A DNA stretch of 64,000 nt, from assembly GCF_006539345.1 (NCBI RefSeq), contig NZ_BJMV01000007.1, positions 1-64,000 of the forward strand. Direction: 5' to 3'. Below the pieces are notes generated by a model. That model made no database searches, had not been told where the DNA came from, and saw only the letters and a program-made list of their open reading frames with translations. Each line of letters opens with the position of its first letter. Positions within the stretch are counted from its first letter, which is position 1. Origin of the DNA: Acetobacter peroxydans. Lineage in GTDB: Bacteria; Pseudomonadota; Alphaproteobacteria; Acetobacterales; Acetobacteraceae. Positions 1 to 8,292 of the stretch are shown here, piece by piece. A program made the translations under genes and the position numbers.

Positions 1-424
1 TTGCGCAAGAGATCGGTATTTCCGCGCGCATGTCGCGCGGCGGATTATAGTCTGAAATCTCAGTAGGTACGATTTCTCGCTCACAGCTATTTTCCCGGCA
101 TGTATCGCCCCGGCCTGGAGCCGGGTGGTTGATAACGCGCACGCTGGGACACGCGCCTCCCGTATTCCCTACGAGAGGTGTTCTATTTCGGGAGCCGCCC
201 GACATAAGGGCCTCCCAGCGTTCCGCAACAATGCGCACCCTTGACCGGTTATCACGCCAGTCATAGACACTTGGATGATAGCATAGTGCCGAAGTCCCTA
301 CCATAGCGCGTAGCTGCTCATTCATTTCGAGACTTCGAAGGTCGTGTACACGGCGATTATGGCCTGTCCGGCTAACGTACGGCGGACAGGCGGTTTGGGG
401 AGGGAAAGCGGAAGGGCCGATCAT
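1..424 (-). CDS. Partial hypothetical protein running off the left edge
   Basis: Reading leftwards from an ATG at 422-424, this frame stays open for about 141 codons to the window edge without a stop. A second in-frame ATG lies near 327. The visible protein begins MIGPSAFPPQ and later contains RTGHNRRVHDLR and MSGGSRNRTP. I recognise no domain. The part around 165-215 has a diverged DNA relative at about 1690-1730, where the same frame is interrupted by a stop, so this may be a mobile-element or repeat-associated ORF and not an ordinary gene. Codon composition is rich in Arg and Pro. The open length is the main support for coding. Confidence 0.35.
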   Translation of the reverse strand, partial: MIGPSAFPPQTACPPYVSRTGHNRRVHDLRSLEMNEQLRAMVGTSALCYHPSVYDWRDNRSRVRIVAERWEALMSGGSRNRTPLVGNTGGACPSVRVINHPAPGRGDTCRENSCEREIVPTEISDYNPPRDMRAEIPISCA

Positions 425-509
425 CGACAATGAAGAGAGAAAACCGTCAGACTGACGCCCAACTGATCTCCAGAAAATTCTCATCTCTACGCACGGCTAA
501 CCAGCGATA

Positions 510-1085
510 CTATTCGAGAATTAGTTGGAGTGGAGGTTTCGCTCGAATACGTTTTAACATGCGATCTTTTAACTGTGAATCAGAGCGGGCAGCCTCTATG
601 AGGCTGTCAAGTGCCGTCCGCACATCATTAATGAAAGGAATAAAATTCAAGATTACACTATCATCACGAGGCGGTGCCTTTTGAGCGGGGATTAGATTAC
701 CCTCCCCATGCCCAATCATAATTGATCCAGTCCGACCGTGCCCACCGGGTTCGCCATACAAGCTGAAGGCATGTGCCAAACCACATCTGAGAATGCAATA
801 CATCTGCTCTGGCAAGTCATTGGAGCCATTTCTATAGGTGAACTGGGAATATGCTCCTGGGAAAAAATTATTAATAAAAAGCGTGAAATATTCACGGCCT
901 GATTGCCATCTTACTTTTTCTTTTGTTTTGACTTTAATCTTGGTAAGGGAAGCAAGATAATCCAAGGATACCGACAGCCCTACAAAATCCCATGCAGTGC
1001 CGCGGCTGTCTCGTTCAAGTTCATCAAATCGCTCGTGCATATAATTCTTAAATTGTTCGAGTTCATCATTATTTTCTAAATTCAT
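510..1085 (-). CDS. Hypothetical protein, possible HEPN-like fold
   Basis: A 191-residue soluble protein with an acidic, helical N-terminus and no signal peptide or membrane segment. I do not recognise the family with certainty. Around residues 98-103 it has RCGLAH, which fits the R-x4-H signature of HEPN-type RNases within a predicted helical context (YCILRCGLAHAFSLYG). This makes a nucleic-acid-acting or defence role conceivable but unproven. It stands alone on the minus strand. No partner nucleotidyltransferase lies next to it. The gene is AT-rich compared with the backbone at the right end of the window. Confidence 0.5.
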   Translation of the reverse strand: MNLENNDELEQFKNYMHERFDELERDSRGTAWDFVGLSVSLDYLASLTKIKVKTKEKVRWQSGREYFTLFINNFFPGAYSQFTYRNGSNDLPEQMYCILRCGLAHAFSLYGEPGGHGRTGSIMIGHGEGNLIPAQKAPPRDDSVILNFIPFINDVRTALDSLIEAARSDSQLKDRMLKRIRAKPPLQLILE

Positions 1086-1454
1086 AATTCCAAGCTTACT
1101 ATTTTGGTCTTAGAGTAGATAAAATTTCTTGTCTCAGTGGCTAGTGAGGCCGAGTCTGTTTCGGAAACGTCAGTGTAACAGGTTTACGGCCGATATGAGA
1201 GTTGAAAGCGGCTGCTTCTGCTGCCTTCTTAACCGAGCGCCTCAGACGCCAGATGCCATCGTGACATATAAATAGTAGCCGCTGAAGAAATATCCGTATG
1301 GTGCGTGGTACCGGGCATTCTACGAGCTTACAGTTCTCATTCAGTGTCCGCTATTGGGAAAGCCTTTAACGACCCACGATGACTAGCATGAAGGCGAAAG
1401 CTGCCGATCTTCTTAATTTTTGAAACCGACAGACGGCTTTGTAAGTGGAGGAAG

Positions 1455-1530
1455 GAAGTCAGCCAGTTGACGAGGTGCTCGATCACCGAATTGCAGACGA
1501 CTATATCAAATGACTGATTAGCGAACATGC
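1455..1530 (-). pseudogene. Fragment of a SAM-dependent methyltransferase gene
   Basis: The translated stretch MFANQSFDIVVCNSVIEHL closely matches MFADQSFDMVICNSVIEHV of the intact methyltransferase at 3977-4639. After NWL the similarity stops and the frame runs into unrelated residues. Only about 25 codons around the acidic post-I motif remain, so this is a relic of a duplicated or replaced copy and cannot encode an enzyme. Confidence 0.65.
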
Positions 1531-1679
1531 TCAGGTTGAGTTCTACGACAGGCGCGTTTGAGCATTGCCGCCTTCTGGCGTCGGGCAGGTTGTAGCGTGT
1601 TTACACAAGGCATAGCCACGCCCTGCCTATTTCCTCGGCGGACCGCCGTCACTGTTCACTGTTGAGACCTGTCAGACCG

Positions 1680-1745
1680 GGTGTTCTATTTGGGGCAGGC
1701 TACCCGACATAGGGGCCGCATCGTGTAAAAAGGCGCTACAGCACG
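1680..1745 (-). repeat. Diverged copy of a segment at about 165-215
   Basis: On the minus strand both places read ATGTCGGG, then a variable stretch, then AAATAGAACACC. In the left-edge copy the frame stays open; here it meets a stop shortly after MSGSLPQIEHPV. The similarity is short and imperfect, but the shared order of blocks makes chance unlikely. It may be part of an old duplication or a dispersed repeat. Confidence 0.4.
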
Positions 1746-2264
1746 CTATTTACTACTATGTCTCGAAGCCACTGCCATACTGGTTTGCAACCCCTTAATG
1801 TAGAAAGATAATTACAAATTTGTAAGTTAATCAGGGTATGCCCAGCGCGATAATGATTGTCAAAATATTTGTGGTTTGTGCTGTGGTTTATAAAATACTC
1901 ATTTTACAGTGGTGTTATTGGTGTCGATTAATATCTATGTGTGTAGCACAAAAAAACTCATAAAATGAGACGTATCGCTTATTTATTTTGTTTGAAATTT
2001 ATCTAATTTCTATATGAATACACTAATTTTGGTCTCAATTTCTGCCTGAATACTATTCCTCTATGCAATCGCGTGCCGTCTTTTGACCGACCAGAAAGTG
2101 GGAACATACGGTCGCGTAGTTGACGGCTGATAACGTACTTTAACTTATCGTTAAAAGCAGGCAAGCTTCGTTAGGTTGGCAGGCTATGGTTTGGCAAAAC
2201 TGCTGTTTGATGATTTTTGAAACTAGCATTGAAGATTACATATATTTTATAACAGGAAACCTTC

Positions 2265-3776
2265 GTGCAATTATTTTTCACAGCAGAAAGGGCTTCTGGA
2301 GCCACTGCTACCAAACGCACTCTTGTTTTTATCGGCCTAATCCTGACCATGATCATGGGGGCGCTTGACCAGAGTATTGTCTCGACCGCTCTGCCGACCA
2401 TCGTCAGCGATCTGGGTGGATTGGCCCGTATGTCATGGGTGGTGACGGCGTTTATGCTGACGTCCACCATCACAACGCCTTTCTACGGCAAGCTGTCCGA
2501 CATGTTCGGAAGACGGCGCCTGCTGGCATTCAGTATTGGCTCGTTTCTTGGTGCTTCGCTGCTGTGCGGAACGGCCCAGAACATGTGGGAGCTTATTCTG
2601 TTCCGCGCACTGCAGGGGATTGGGGCCGGTGGTCTGATGACACTGTCCCAGACGGTTGTAGGGGATATGGTCTCGCCCCAGCAGCGCGGACGCTATCAGG
2701 GGTTCCTGACTGGTGCGTTTGCCGTCAGCAGCGTGACCGGGCCATTTCTGGGCGGTGTGGTCACAAGCGCGCTTTCATGGCGGTGGGTGTTTCTTGTTAA
2801 CCTGCCGATAGGCCTTTTTGCTTTTGTGCTGGTCATGCTGTGCCTGCCTGTCGGCCGAACGGAAGCCAAACCCAAAATTGACTATCTTGGGGCCATGCTG
2901 CTGAGCTTTGCGACAACCGGCTTCCTGCTCCTGTTCAATTCGAGGGGTGTTTCGCTGGCATGGTTTTCACCACTGACATTCCTGTCGTTTGGAGTCATCG
3001 TGGCTCTGTTTACGCTGTTCATCTGGCAGGAGCAGCATACGCCAGAACCGTTGATCAGTCTGGAGCTTCTGCATATTCCGGCTTTTTCCGTGTGTGTTGC
3101 AGCAACGGCCATCATGTCATTCGCCATGCTGGGGTCCATGATTCTGCTTCCGCTCTATTACCAGCTTGTTCTGGGGGAGACGCCCGTCAAATCCGGCTTG
3201 ATGACGTTGCCTCAGGTCTGCGCCATGGTGGTGAGTTCGGTGGCGGGGGGGTACGTCTCGTCAAAAACACAACGTTATACAACGCTGCTTGCCATTGGGG
3301 TGGGGATTGAGTTCACAGCTCTGACCCTGATTGCCATCTGCGCGCATTATGGTGCACCGCCCCTGTTTTTTCTGGTCAGTCTGGGATGTCTTGGCACAGG
3401 CATGGGTATTGGTATGCCGAATGCAATGGTGACAATCCAGAATGCAGTGCCGGCGAAGAGGCTGGGCATTGCCACCGCAATGATGTCCTTTGCGCGTTCA
3501 ATAGGTGGGTCACTGGGCGTGGCCCTATCCGGCGGTGTGATGACATTCACGCTGCAGAAACGGCTGCAGGCACTGCCGGACAGCGTAGATATACCTGCCT
3601 TTCTGGAAAAAGGCCTGGTCGCGCTGCGGACACTGTCGCCAGCCATGCACAAAGAGGTAACGCAGGCTTACAAAGGTGCGATCAGCGCCAGCCTGAGCGT
3701 AAGCAGTTGCTTCATGCTTCTAGCGTTCCTGCTGATCATAAGGCTGCTTCTACGGCAGACACGTATGACGAAGTAA
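2265..3776 (+). CDS. MFS drug exporter, DHA2 (14-TM) family
   Basis: A 503-residue inner-membrane proton-coupled exporter of the EmrB/QacA type, expected to pump out drugs or other toxic organics. Features visible: motif D1 in the first membrane helix (LDQSIVSTALPTI), motif A in the loop between helices 2 and 3 (GKLSDMFGRRR), motif C of antiporters in helix 5 (VTGPFLGG), and about 14 hydrophobic segments over the full length, which is normal for DHA2. The start is a GTG at 2265 preceded by AGGAAA; no in-frame ATG precedes the first helix at a suitable distance. No HlyD adaptor or regulator lies beside it, so it may act as a single component or use partners elsewhere. Confidence 0.88.
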   Translation: MQLFFTAERASGATATKRTLVFIGLILTMIMGALDQSIVSTALPTIVSDLGGLARMSWVVTAFMLTSTITTPFYGKLSDMFGRRRLLAFSIGSFLGASLLCGTAQNMWELILFRALQGIGAGGLMTLSQTVVGDMVSPQQRGRYQGFLTGAFAVSSVTGPFLGGVVTSALSWRWVFLVNLPIGLFAFVLVMLCLPVGRTEAKPKIDYLGAMLLSFATTGFLLLFNSRGVSLAWFSPLTFLSFGVIVALFTLFIWQEQHTPEPLISLELLHIPAFSVCVAATAIMSFAMLGSMILLPLYYQLVLGETPVKSGLMTLPQVCAMVVSSVAGGYVSSKTQRYTTLLAIGVGIEFTALTLIAICAHYGAPPLFFLVSLGCLGTGMGIGMPNAMVTIQNAVPAKRLGIATAMMSFARSIGGSLGVALSGGVMTFTLQKRLQALPDSVDIPAFLEKGLVALRTLSPAMHKEVTQAYKGAISASLSVSSCFMLLAFLLIIRLLLRQTRMTK

Positions 3777-3976
3777 ACTGTTGAGTGAATACGGGTGGAA
3801 AACATCAGGGATATAAAATTAGTCATAATAATCTGGCAAAATTTTAGTTTTTCTATTTCCTGATGGTCACGGAATAAAACAAGCTTTGCAGCCAATTTTT
3901 GTGAGCTATAGCCTGAGAATTTGTGGAGAAATTAGCGGAGCGGGGTAAGCTGATAAGCGGCTTCTTCCACTTGTTT

Positions 3977-4639
3977 TTACCAGATAGCTACGTGACTCTT
4001 GGGGAACAAAAGCCGTTCTGAAAGCATGTCGGTACCAGGCAGCAATGCCGCAAACTGCGCTCGGGTTAGTGGGCGCGTGTGATAAACTGCCATGTACTGA
4101 TCATCTACTGACAGTGCCTTGAAGCGTGGGCGGAATAACTTGATAATCCTGACTTGCAAAGGGTCAGCCAGCCAGTGAATGAAAGGCAGCAAAAAGTGCT
4201 GCTCAAGGGGAAATTCAAACGCAGGCGCCTGAAACCATCCACGCTTTCCAACTCGTCTCGCTTCATTGGCTGCTACCCGCATATCCAGCCAATTTCCTAC
4301 GTGTTCAATGACAGAATTGCAGATGACCATATCGAATGACTGGTCGGCAAACATACTCAGGTCGCGGGCATCGCCCACAATCATGGTGACAGTCTTGCGA
4401 AGGCTTTCTTCTTCTGTTGGGAGCTTTTCAAGAACGCCCGGCAGGTTAAGAGTATGTATACTGCACTTTTTACGTGTGATTTCTGGAATGGAGAGCCAGA
4501 AAACAAGAGATCCACCTATATCAAGCACATTCACCGGCCCGCCGGTTGCCTGATGCAGCTTGTCTATGATTTCACAAAGTGGACGGTTCCTCCTTTTTCT
4601 AAAATACAGACTGACTCTGCGCAGTGGCTTTGGAAGCAT
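3977..4639 (-). CDS. Class I SAM-dependent methyltransferase
   Basis: A 220-residue protein with the Rossmann glycine motif VLDIGGS at about 38-44 and the post-I motif region FDMVICNSVIEHV near residue 105, as in small-molecule or glycan methyltransferases of the Methyltransf_11/23 type. The basic C-terminal part resembles methyltransferases found in cell-surface glycan or sugar clusters, but no such cluster is present here. The substrate is unknown. A fragment of a second copy lies at 1455-1530. It is oriented like the MazF-like and flagellin genes upstream of it and might methylate a surface structure; that link is only positional. Confidence 0.7.
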   Translation of the reverse strand: MLPKPLRRVSLYFRKRRNRPLCEIIDKLHQATGGPVNVLDIGGSLVFWLSIPEITRKKCSIHTLNLPGVLEKLPTEEESLRKTVTMIVGDARDLSMFADQSFDMVICNSVIEHVGNWLDMRVAANEARRVGKRGWFQAPAFEFPLEQHFLLPFIHWLADPLQVRIIKLFRPRFKALSVDDQYMAVYHTRPLTRAQFAALLPGTDMLSERLLFPKSHVAIW

Positions 4640-4692
4640 GGAACCTACCCTTTACTTTCCCGATACCTTGAAGGATCTTTTGTCAATGCAGC

Positions 4693-5055
4693 CTAAAGGT
4701 TCAGGCTGATTTTTATCGCCTGATCAACTTTTTTCATGACGCTTTCTGGTAATCTGGAAATTAATACAGATATGCGTTTTTTATCAATTGTTCTGATCTG
4801 CCCGCATTCAATCACAGCGTCTTTTCCTTCATTTCCACGTTCTGCTGCACTAATTTTGACTTGAATTGGTAAATTCTTGCTTTGAGAAATATCGTTTAAT
4901 GGAACAATAATGGTCATGGGTGAAAATTTATTACCCACATCATTTTGCACCACCAGGCAGATGATATTTTTCCCATTCCGCTCTGTTCCAATCGCGCCTT
5001 TCAAATCGGCAAGCACGACATCGCCACGACGGATAGTGTTCAAATCAAATGACAT
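4693..5055 (-). CDS. MazF/PemK-like endoribonuclease toxin, solitary
   Basis: About 120 residues from the ATG at 5053-5055; a longer start at 5088 is possible but adds 11 residues that do not fit the family. The start of the fold is clear: IRRGDVVLADL, then a hydrophobic strand with ICLVVQND and IIVPLND, as in PemK/MazF mRNA interferases that cleave RNA at short motifs. A cognate antitoxin would normally sit directly upstream, but the upstream neighbour is the flagellin gene (60 bp away, same strand) and I see no antitoxin ORF. It may be an orphan, be neutralised in trans, or have been recruited to post-transcriptional control of the flagellin message. Confidence 0.75.
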   Translation of the reverse strand: MSFDLNTIRRGDVVLADLKGAIGTERNGKNIICLVVQNDVGNKFSPMTIIVPLNDISQSKNLPIQVKISAAERGNEGKDAVIECGQIRTIDKKRISVLISRLPESVMKKVDQAIKISLNL

Positions 5056-5114
5056 ATGAAGAACTTTGCAAAAAACTACGGACCTCACATCAGCGAGGCC
5101 CGCAATCCTTCAGG

Positions 5115-6758
5115 TTACTGGAAGAGAGACAGGATGCTCTGAGACTGACCGTTGGCAATCGTCAGAGACTTGATGGCCAAAGACTGTTTGGTCTGCAATG
5201 ACGTCAACTGCGCACTTGCAGCCGCCATGTCGGCATCAGTCAGTGCGCTCACGCCATTGGTCACGGCGTCTTTCAGAGAGGACGAGTAGGTGCTCAGGCC
5301 GGACAGTATGTTGCTATAGTTGCCAAGGTTCTGCATGACAGAACTCATGTTAGTGATGGCAGATTGAATGGCAGAAACGGCACTTGCCACGCCGCCTTTA
5401 ATCCCTACAGCAATCTGGTCAGCGGCAGAGCCATTCGTGGCTATAATAGGTGCGTTAGCTGCACCCGTAGTTACCGCTGTCGCACTACTATCGAGGGCAG
5501 AATCTGGAGTGTCTGCATCGCCCTGTGTGAAAGTTATCGTGCCAGCGGTTGTACCGGCGACCGTGTAGGTTAATTTAGAACCACTGGCAGTCAAACCTGT
5601 AATACCTTTGTTTGCAAGGGCCGTGGCAATATCCGTAGCGGTTGCACTGGAACTCACGGCGATTCCAATGTTGCCTGAGGTTGTCTTTCCGTTGGCATCC
5701 AAAGTTGCTGAATTACTTACAAGTTCATAATTCTTGCCGCCAATGGTGAATACATCACCCTTCTTCCCGCTCGTATCAGTTCCATCGCCGACGGCAAACG
5801 TCGTGCCAGAAAGGGCGAATGCTTTAGACGTCATCTGCTGAGTCAGAGTGCCCGTCACATTTGTGGCCGGGTCAGTCCCGCCAGTATAAACAGCGATGGA
5901 GTTATCACTGTTCAGGGAGGCGTTTACACCAGCGCCATTCATGGAGCTTACCAAGGCAGAGAGAGCGTCTTTGGTTGAGAAACCACTGTCCAAAGTTACT
6001 GCGATATTGCTTGCAGTGGACACACTCTTGCCACTTTGAACAAATTCAAAAGTCTTTCCATTAACCGTAACAGTAGAACCCGCAGTTGTGCCGTCACCCA
6101 ACAAAATCTCGTTGGACGTCAGATTGCCTGTTTTGAGTTCAGCTACGTTGTTTTTATTGAGAGACGTAAAAATATTCTGCGTGGACTTTGCAGCACTACT
6201 GCCGGAAGCGGAGTTGCTTGTCAGGCCCAGAGCGTCCACCAGCGTTGTATTGGAACCAGACATCGTTGTGAATGTCTGTGTTTGTCCCTGCACATTCGTA
6301 ACGGTTCTTAGTGTAGTGCCATTGTAGGCATTCACAGCATCGCTGCCGCTGGTCAGCAGGTTAACGCCAGAGAATGTGGCATTACGTGCATAAGAGTTAA
6401 TGCTGTCAAGCGTGCTCAGAATCTGGGTAGCCATGGCGCTGGCGTCGGTGCCGGTCTGCCCTGCGGTACTGACAGTGTTCTGTAACGACTGCAGAGAAGT
6501 GACAATTTGATTTCCTGCAGTATTCGCTGTGGCAACAACCTGCGCGCCAAGAGAAAGAGAGTCTGAAACAGCAATCATACCCTGCAAGTTACCGTTCATC
6601 TGAGCGGCAATTGAGTAAATGGCTGGGTTGTCAGCGGCATTGCTGACTTTTTTACCGGTGGAAACCGTATTTTCGGTCTTACTCAATTCACTTTGTGCGG
6701 CATTAAGCGCTTCAAGAGCAACGAGCGATGCTGAGTTGTTGTTGATCGAGAGTGACAT
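5115..6758 (-). CDS. Flagellin
   Basis: A 547-residue filament subunit. The N-terminal D0/D1 region (about 1-140) has the classical pattern: SLSINNNSASLVALEALN, then SELSKTENTVSTGKKVSNAADNPA. The C-terminal D0 region (about 460-547) ends QSILSLFQ. Between them is a long Ser/Thr/Gly/Ala-rich variable domain of about 300 residues, longer than in short flagellins of about 280 residues, so the filament surface is likely decorated or antigenically variable. The start codon at 6756-6758 is preceded directly by an imperfect inverted repeat holding the AGAGG ribosome site in its loop. A Hin-type recombinase is divergently encoded 86 bp away. No other flagellar genes are in the window. Confidence 0.93.
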   Translation of the reverse strand: MSLSINNNSASLVALEALNAAQSELSKTENTVSTGKKVSNAADNPAIYSIAAQMNGNLQGMIAVSDSLSLGAQVVATANTAGNQIVTSLQSLQNTVSTAGQTGTDASAMATQILSTLDSINSYARNATFSGVNLLTSGSDAVNAYNGTTLRTVTNVQGQTQTFTTMSGSNTTLVDALGLTSNSASGSSAAKSTQNIFTSLNKNNVAELKTGNLTSNEILLGDGTTAGSTVTVNGKTFEFVQSGKSVSTASNIAVTLDSGFSTKDALSALVSSMNGAGVNASLNSDNSIAVYTGGTDPATNVTGTLTQQMTSKAFALSGTTFAVGDGTDTSGKKGDVFTIGGKNYELVSNSATLDANGKTTSGNIGIAVSSSATATDIATALANKGITGLTASGSKLTYTVAGTTAGTITFTQGDADTPDSALDSSATAVTTGAANAPIIATNGSAADQIAVGIKGGVASAVSAIQSAITNMSSVMQNLGNYSNILSGLSTYSSSLKDAVTNGVSALTDADMAAASAQLTSLQTKQSLAIKSLTIANGQSQSILSLFQ

Positions 6759-6786
6759 TTTCGAACCTAACCTCTAGGTTTCGAAA
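6759..6786. promoter_or_regulatory. Inverted repeat at the flagellin start, candidate invertase or regulator site
   Basis: TTTCGAACCTA at 6759-6769 and TAGGTTTCGAAA at 6775-6786 form an inverted repeat with one inserted base. It abuts the flagellin ATG; on the flagellin strand the AGAGG ribosome site falls in the loop, so a hairpin could hide it. Overall length (26-28 bp) and the GGTTTCGAA half-site recall the crossover sites of Hin/Gin invertases, but I see no second full copy in the window. Confidence 0.5.
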
Positions 6787-6843
6787 CACTTTTGGCCAAC
6801 GGCAGAAAATCGCTTGTATGTTGTCGTAAAAGGTTGTCACGAA

Positions 6844-7422
6844 ATGCTTTATGGATATGCGCGTGTTTCTACTTCGAGAAAGGATGAAGAGGGTTTTTTT
6901 GTTCAGACAACATCTTCTCAAATTGAATCACTAATAAATGCTGGCGTTGATTCGTCCAATATTTTTGAGGACAGAGTATCTGGAAAAGAAAAAAATCGTC
7001 CTGGTTTGGATGCTCTGCTTGCGAAAGTTCGGTCTGGAGATGTGATCGTAGTTTGGAAACTTGATCGTTTGGGCCGATCAGTGCGGAATCTTTTGGAACT
7101 GGCAGAAATTCTTAAGTCGAAGCGTGTAACAATTCGCTCCATAAGCGACGGTATAGATACTGGCGGAGCCTTAGGCGGTTTTCTTATGACCATTTTAGGC
7201 GCAGTCGCTGAACTGGAACGTGAAAATATTGTAGAACGTGTAAAGTCTGGCCTTCAAGCTGCTAAAAATCGTGGAATCCAAGTTGGACGCAGACGTGCAT
7301 TATCTCAACAGGCCTGTAAAGATATCCTGAATTCCATTAAATGTGGGGAAAGGGTGTCGGATATTGCAAGGCGTTATAGTGTCAGTAGAGCTACTGTATA
7401 TCGTTCTATTGATAGAATTTAG
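6844..7422 (+). CDS. Serine recombinase of the Hin/Pin invertase-resolvase family
   Basis: A 192-residue site-specific recombinase. The catalytic domain starts MLYGYARVSTS with the nucleophilic Ser at residue 9 and continues with the typical VWKLDRLGRS and AELERENIVERVKSGL (long E-helix). The C-terminal part (about 150-192) is a Hin-like helix-turn-helix with VSDIARRYSVSRATVYR. I chose the ATG at 6844 because the YGYARVS start is conserved; an ATG at 6814 would add ten unrelated residues. The gene is divergent from flagellin with 86 bp between starts. In enterobacteria this pairing drives flagellar phase variation, so a switch on flagellin is a plausible inference. Confidence 0.88.
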   Translation: MLYGYARVSTSRKDEEGFFVQTTSSQIESLINAGVDSSNIFEDRVSGKEKNRPGLDALLAKVRSGDVIVVWKLDRLGRSVRNLLELAEILKSKRVTIRSISDGIDTGGALGGFLMTILGAVAELERENIVERVKSGLQAAKNRGIQVGRRRALSQQACKDILNSIKCGERVSDIARRYSVSRATVYRSIDRI

Positions 7423-7431
7423 GTTTCTATC
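7411..7431 (+). terminator. Stem-loop at the recombinase stop codon
   Basis: GATAGAA (7411-7417) and TTCTATC (7425-7431) form a perfect 7-bp stem overlapping the recombinase stop codon, followed by a T-rich stretch. The stem is AT-rich, so termination would be weak. Its loop contains TAGGTTTC, which also occurs in the right arm of the flagellin inverted repeat. Confidence 0.35.
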
Positions 7432-8018
7432 CATTTTTATTACTTTTTTAAAGAGAAAGAGAAATTGCCAAATGGGAGAATATATTTTCAGTTAAAATTG
7501 CGGAACCCACCCCGCGTTAACTTCCTGATAACTATTTGCGCCTAACTTTCCAAAGTGTCTCAAAAACTAGTGTTTCCGTACGTCTTCGAAGCCTTTATTT
7601 TAAAACGTTCATCGTTTTTATAACTGGCTTAGTAATTCCGACGGTACAATCGGGACGGACGGTGGAAACAAGGTCACATTTTGCATAATGCAAAAGAGCG
7701 AACGACCAGATCATCCCTGTGATGGTTGTGATTAATGGACAGTTACGCTCGACGCCCCGTTTTGGTTCCTATTATTTCCTCTGATAATTGTGCATTTTAA
7801 TATGGGCTTTTGGAATGATGGGTAGCCGTTGGAGAGATCTAAAAAACTAGGGGCTATTCAGATCAAGCCGGTCACGCTCACAGACACAAGGTGACACTAC
7901 CGACGGCCATCATCATCTGGGCGTCGCGGGCAACTGGCTGGATGACGCGGAGCATGAAGCTTTCCCATTATGGGAAAATTTCCTTGCGGACAAAACACCT
8001 ATTTTTTTCAATAGTTTA
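7432..8018. other. Stretch without a gene at the left border of the island array
   Basis: No ORF here has family features or a ribosome site. The right end (7940-8018) is similar over about 75 bp to the DNA just downstream of the truncated integrase start at 18255-18333, including a palindrome and the tRNA 3'-end copy. It therefore marks an old island end that has decayed. Confidence 0.6.
7961..7977. promoter_or_regulatory. Palindrome beside attachment-site remnant
   Basis: TTTCCCATTATGGGAAA is a perfect palindrome around one base. The same palindrome occurs at 18274-18292 between the truncated integrase and its attachment site. A related one (TTCCCAGTCTGGGAA) sits in the same relative place at 45803-45817. 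Such a position suits an integrase operator or an accessory binding site for excision. Confidence 0.5.
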
Positions 8019-8043
8019 TGGTGCGAACTACGGGAATCGAACC
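8019..8043. repeat. Decayed attachment site (tRNA-Leu 3' end copy), left end of island 1
   Basis: This 25-bp sequence matches the 3' end of the tRNA-Leu gene at 45883-45907 with two differences (ACTACGGGAATCG in place of ACTGCGGGACTCG). Similar copies lie at 18334 and 33542. The position and the mismatches suggest that it is the oldest end of the island array. Confidence 0.7.
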
Positions 8044-8292
8044 GAGACGTTATAGTTGCCAGTAGGCTTTTACCCAGGGAAATTCCCCTTCGTTTCGTAT
8101 GATCAAATGTCTACGCCGAACATTATGGGAAAGGCAAATGCGGGTTCAGGGGATGCTGCGCACCAAGCGCCTGCTGCTCCCTGAGCCTCACCAATGCAAG
8201 GAAAAGCGCCTCCTAACCAATGGGAACAACTCTCCCGACACAAAATTGTATCGGGGATCCTTTAACCGGGCATGTTGCTTCCGGTTCGCGTT

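Larger units (their letters stand above)
1086..2264. other. Long stretch without an intact gene
   Basis: Nearly 1.2 kb without a credible complete gene. It holds a fragment of the methyltransferase found again at 3977-4639, a diverged copy of part of the ORF at the left edge, and an AT-rich segment (about 1790-2070) with many stops in all frames. It reads as a graveyard of decayed accessory DNA in front of the transporter gene. Confidence 0.6.
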
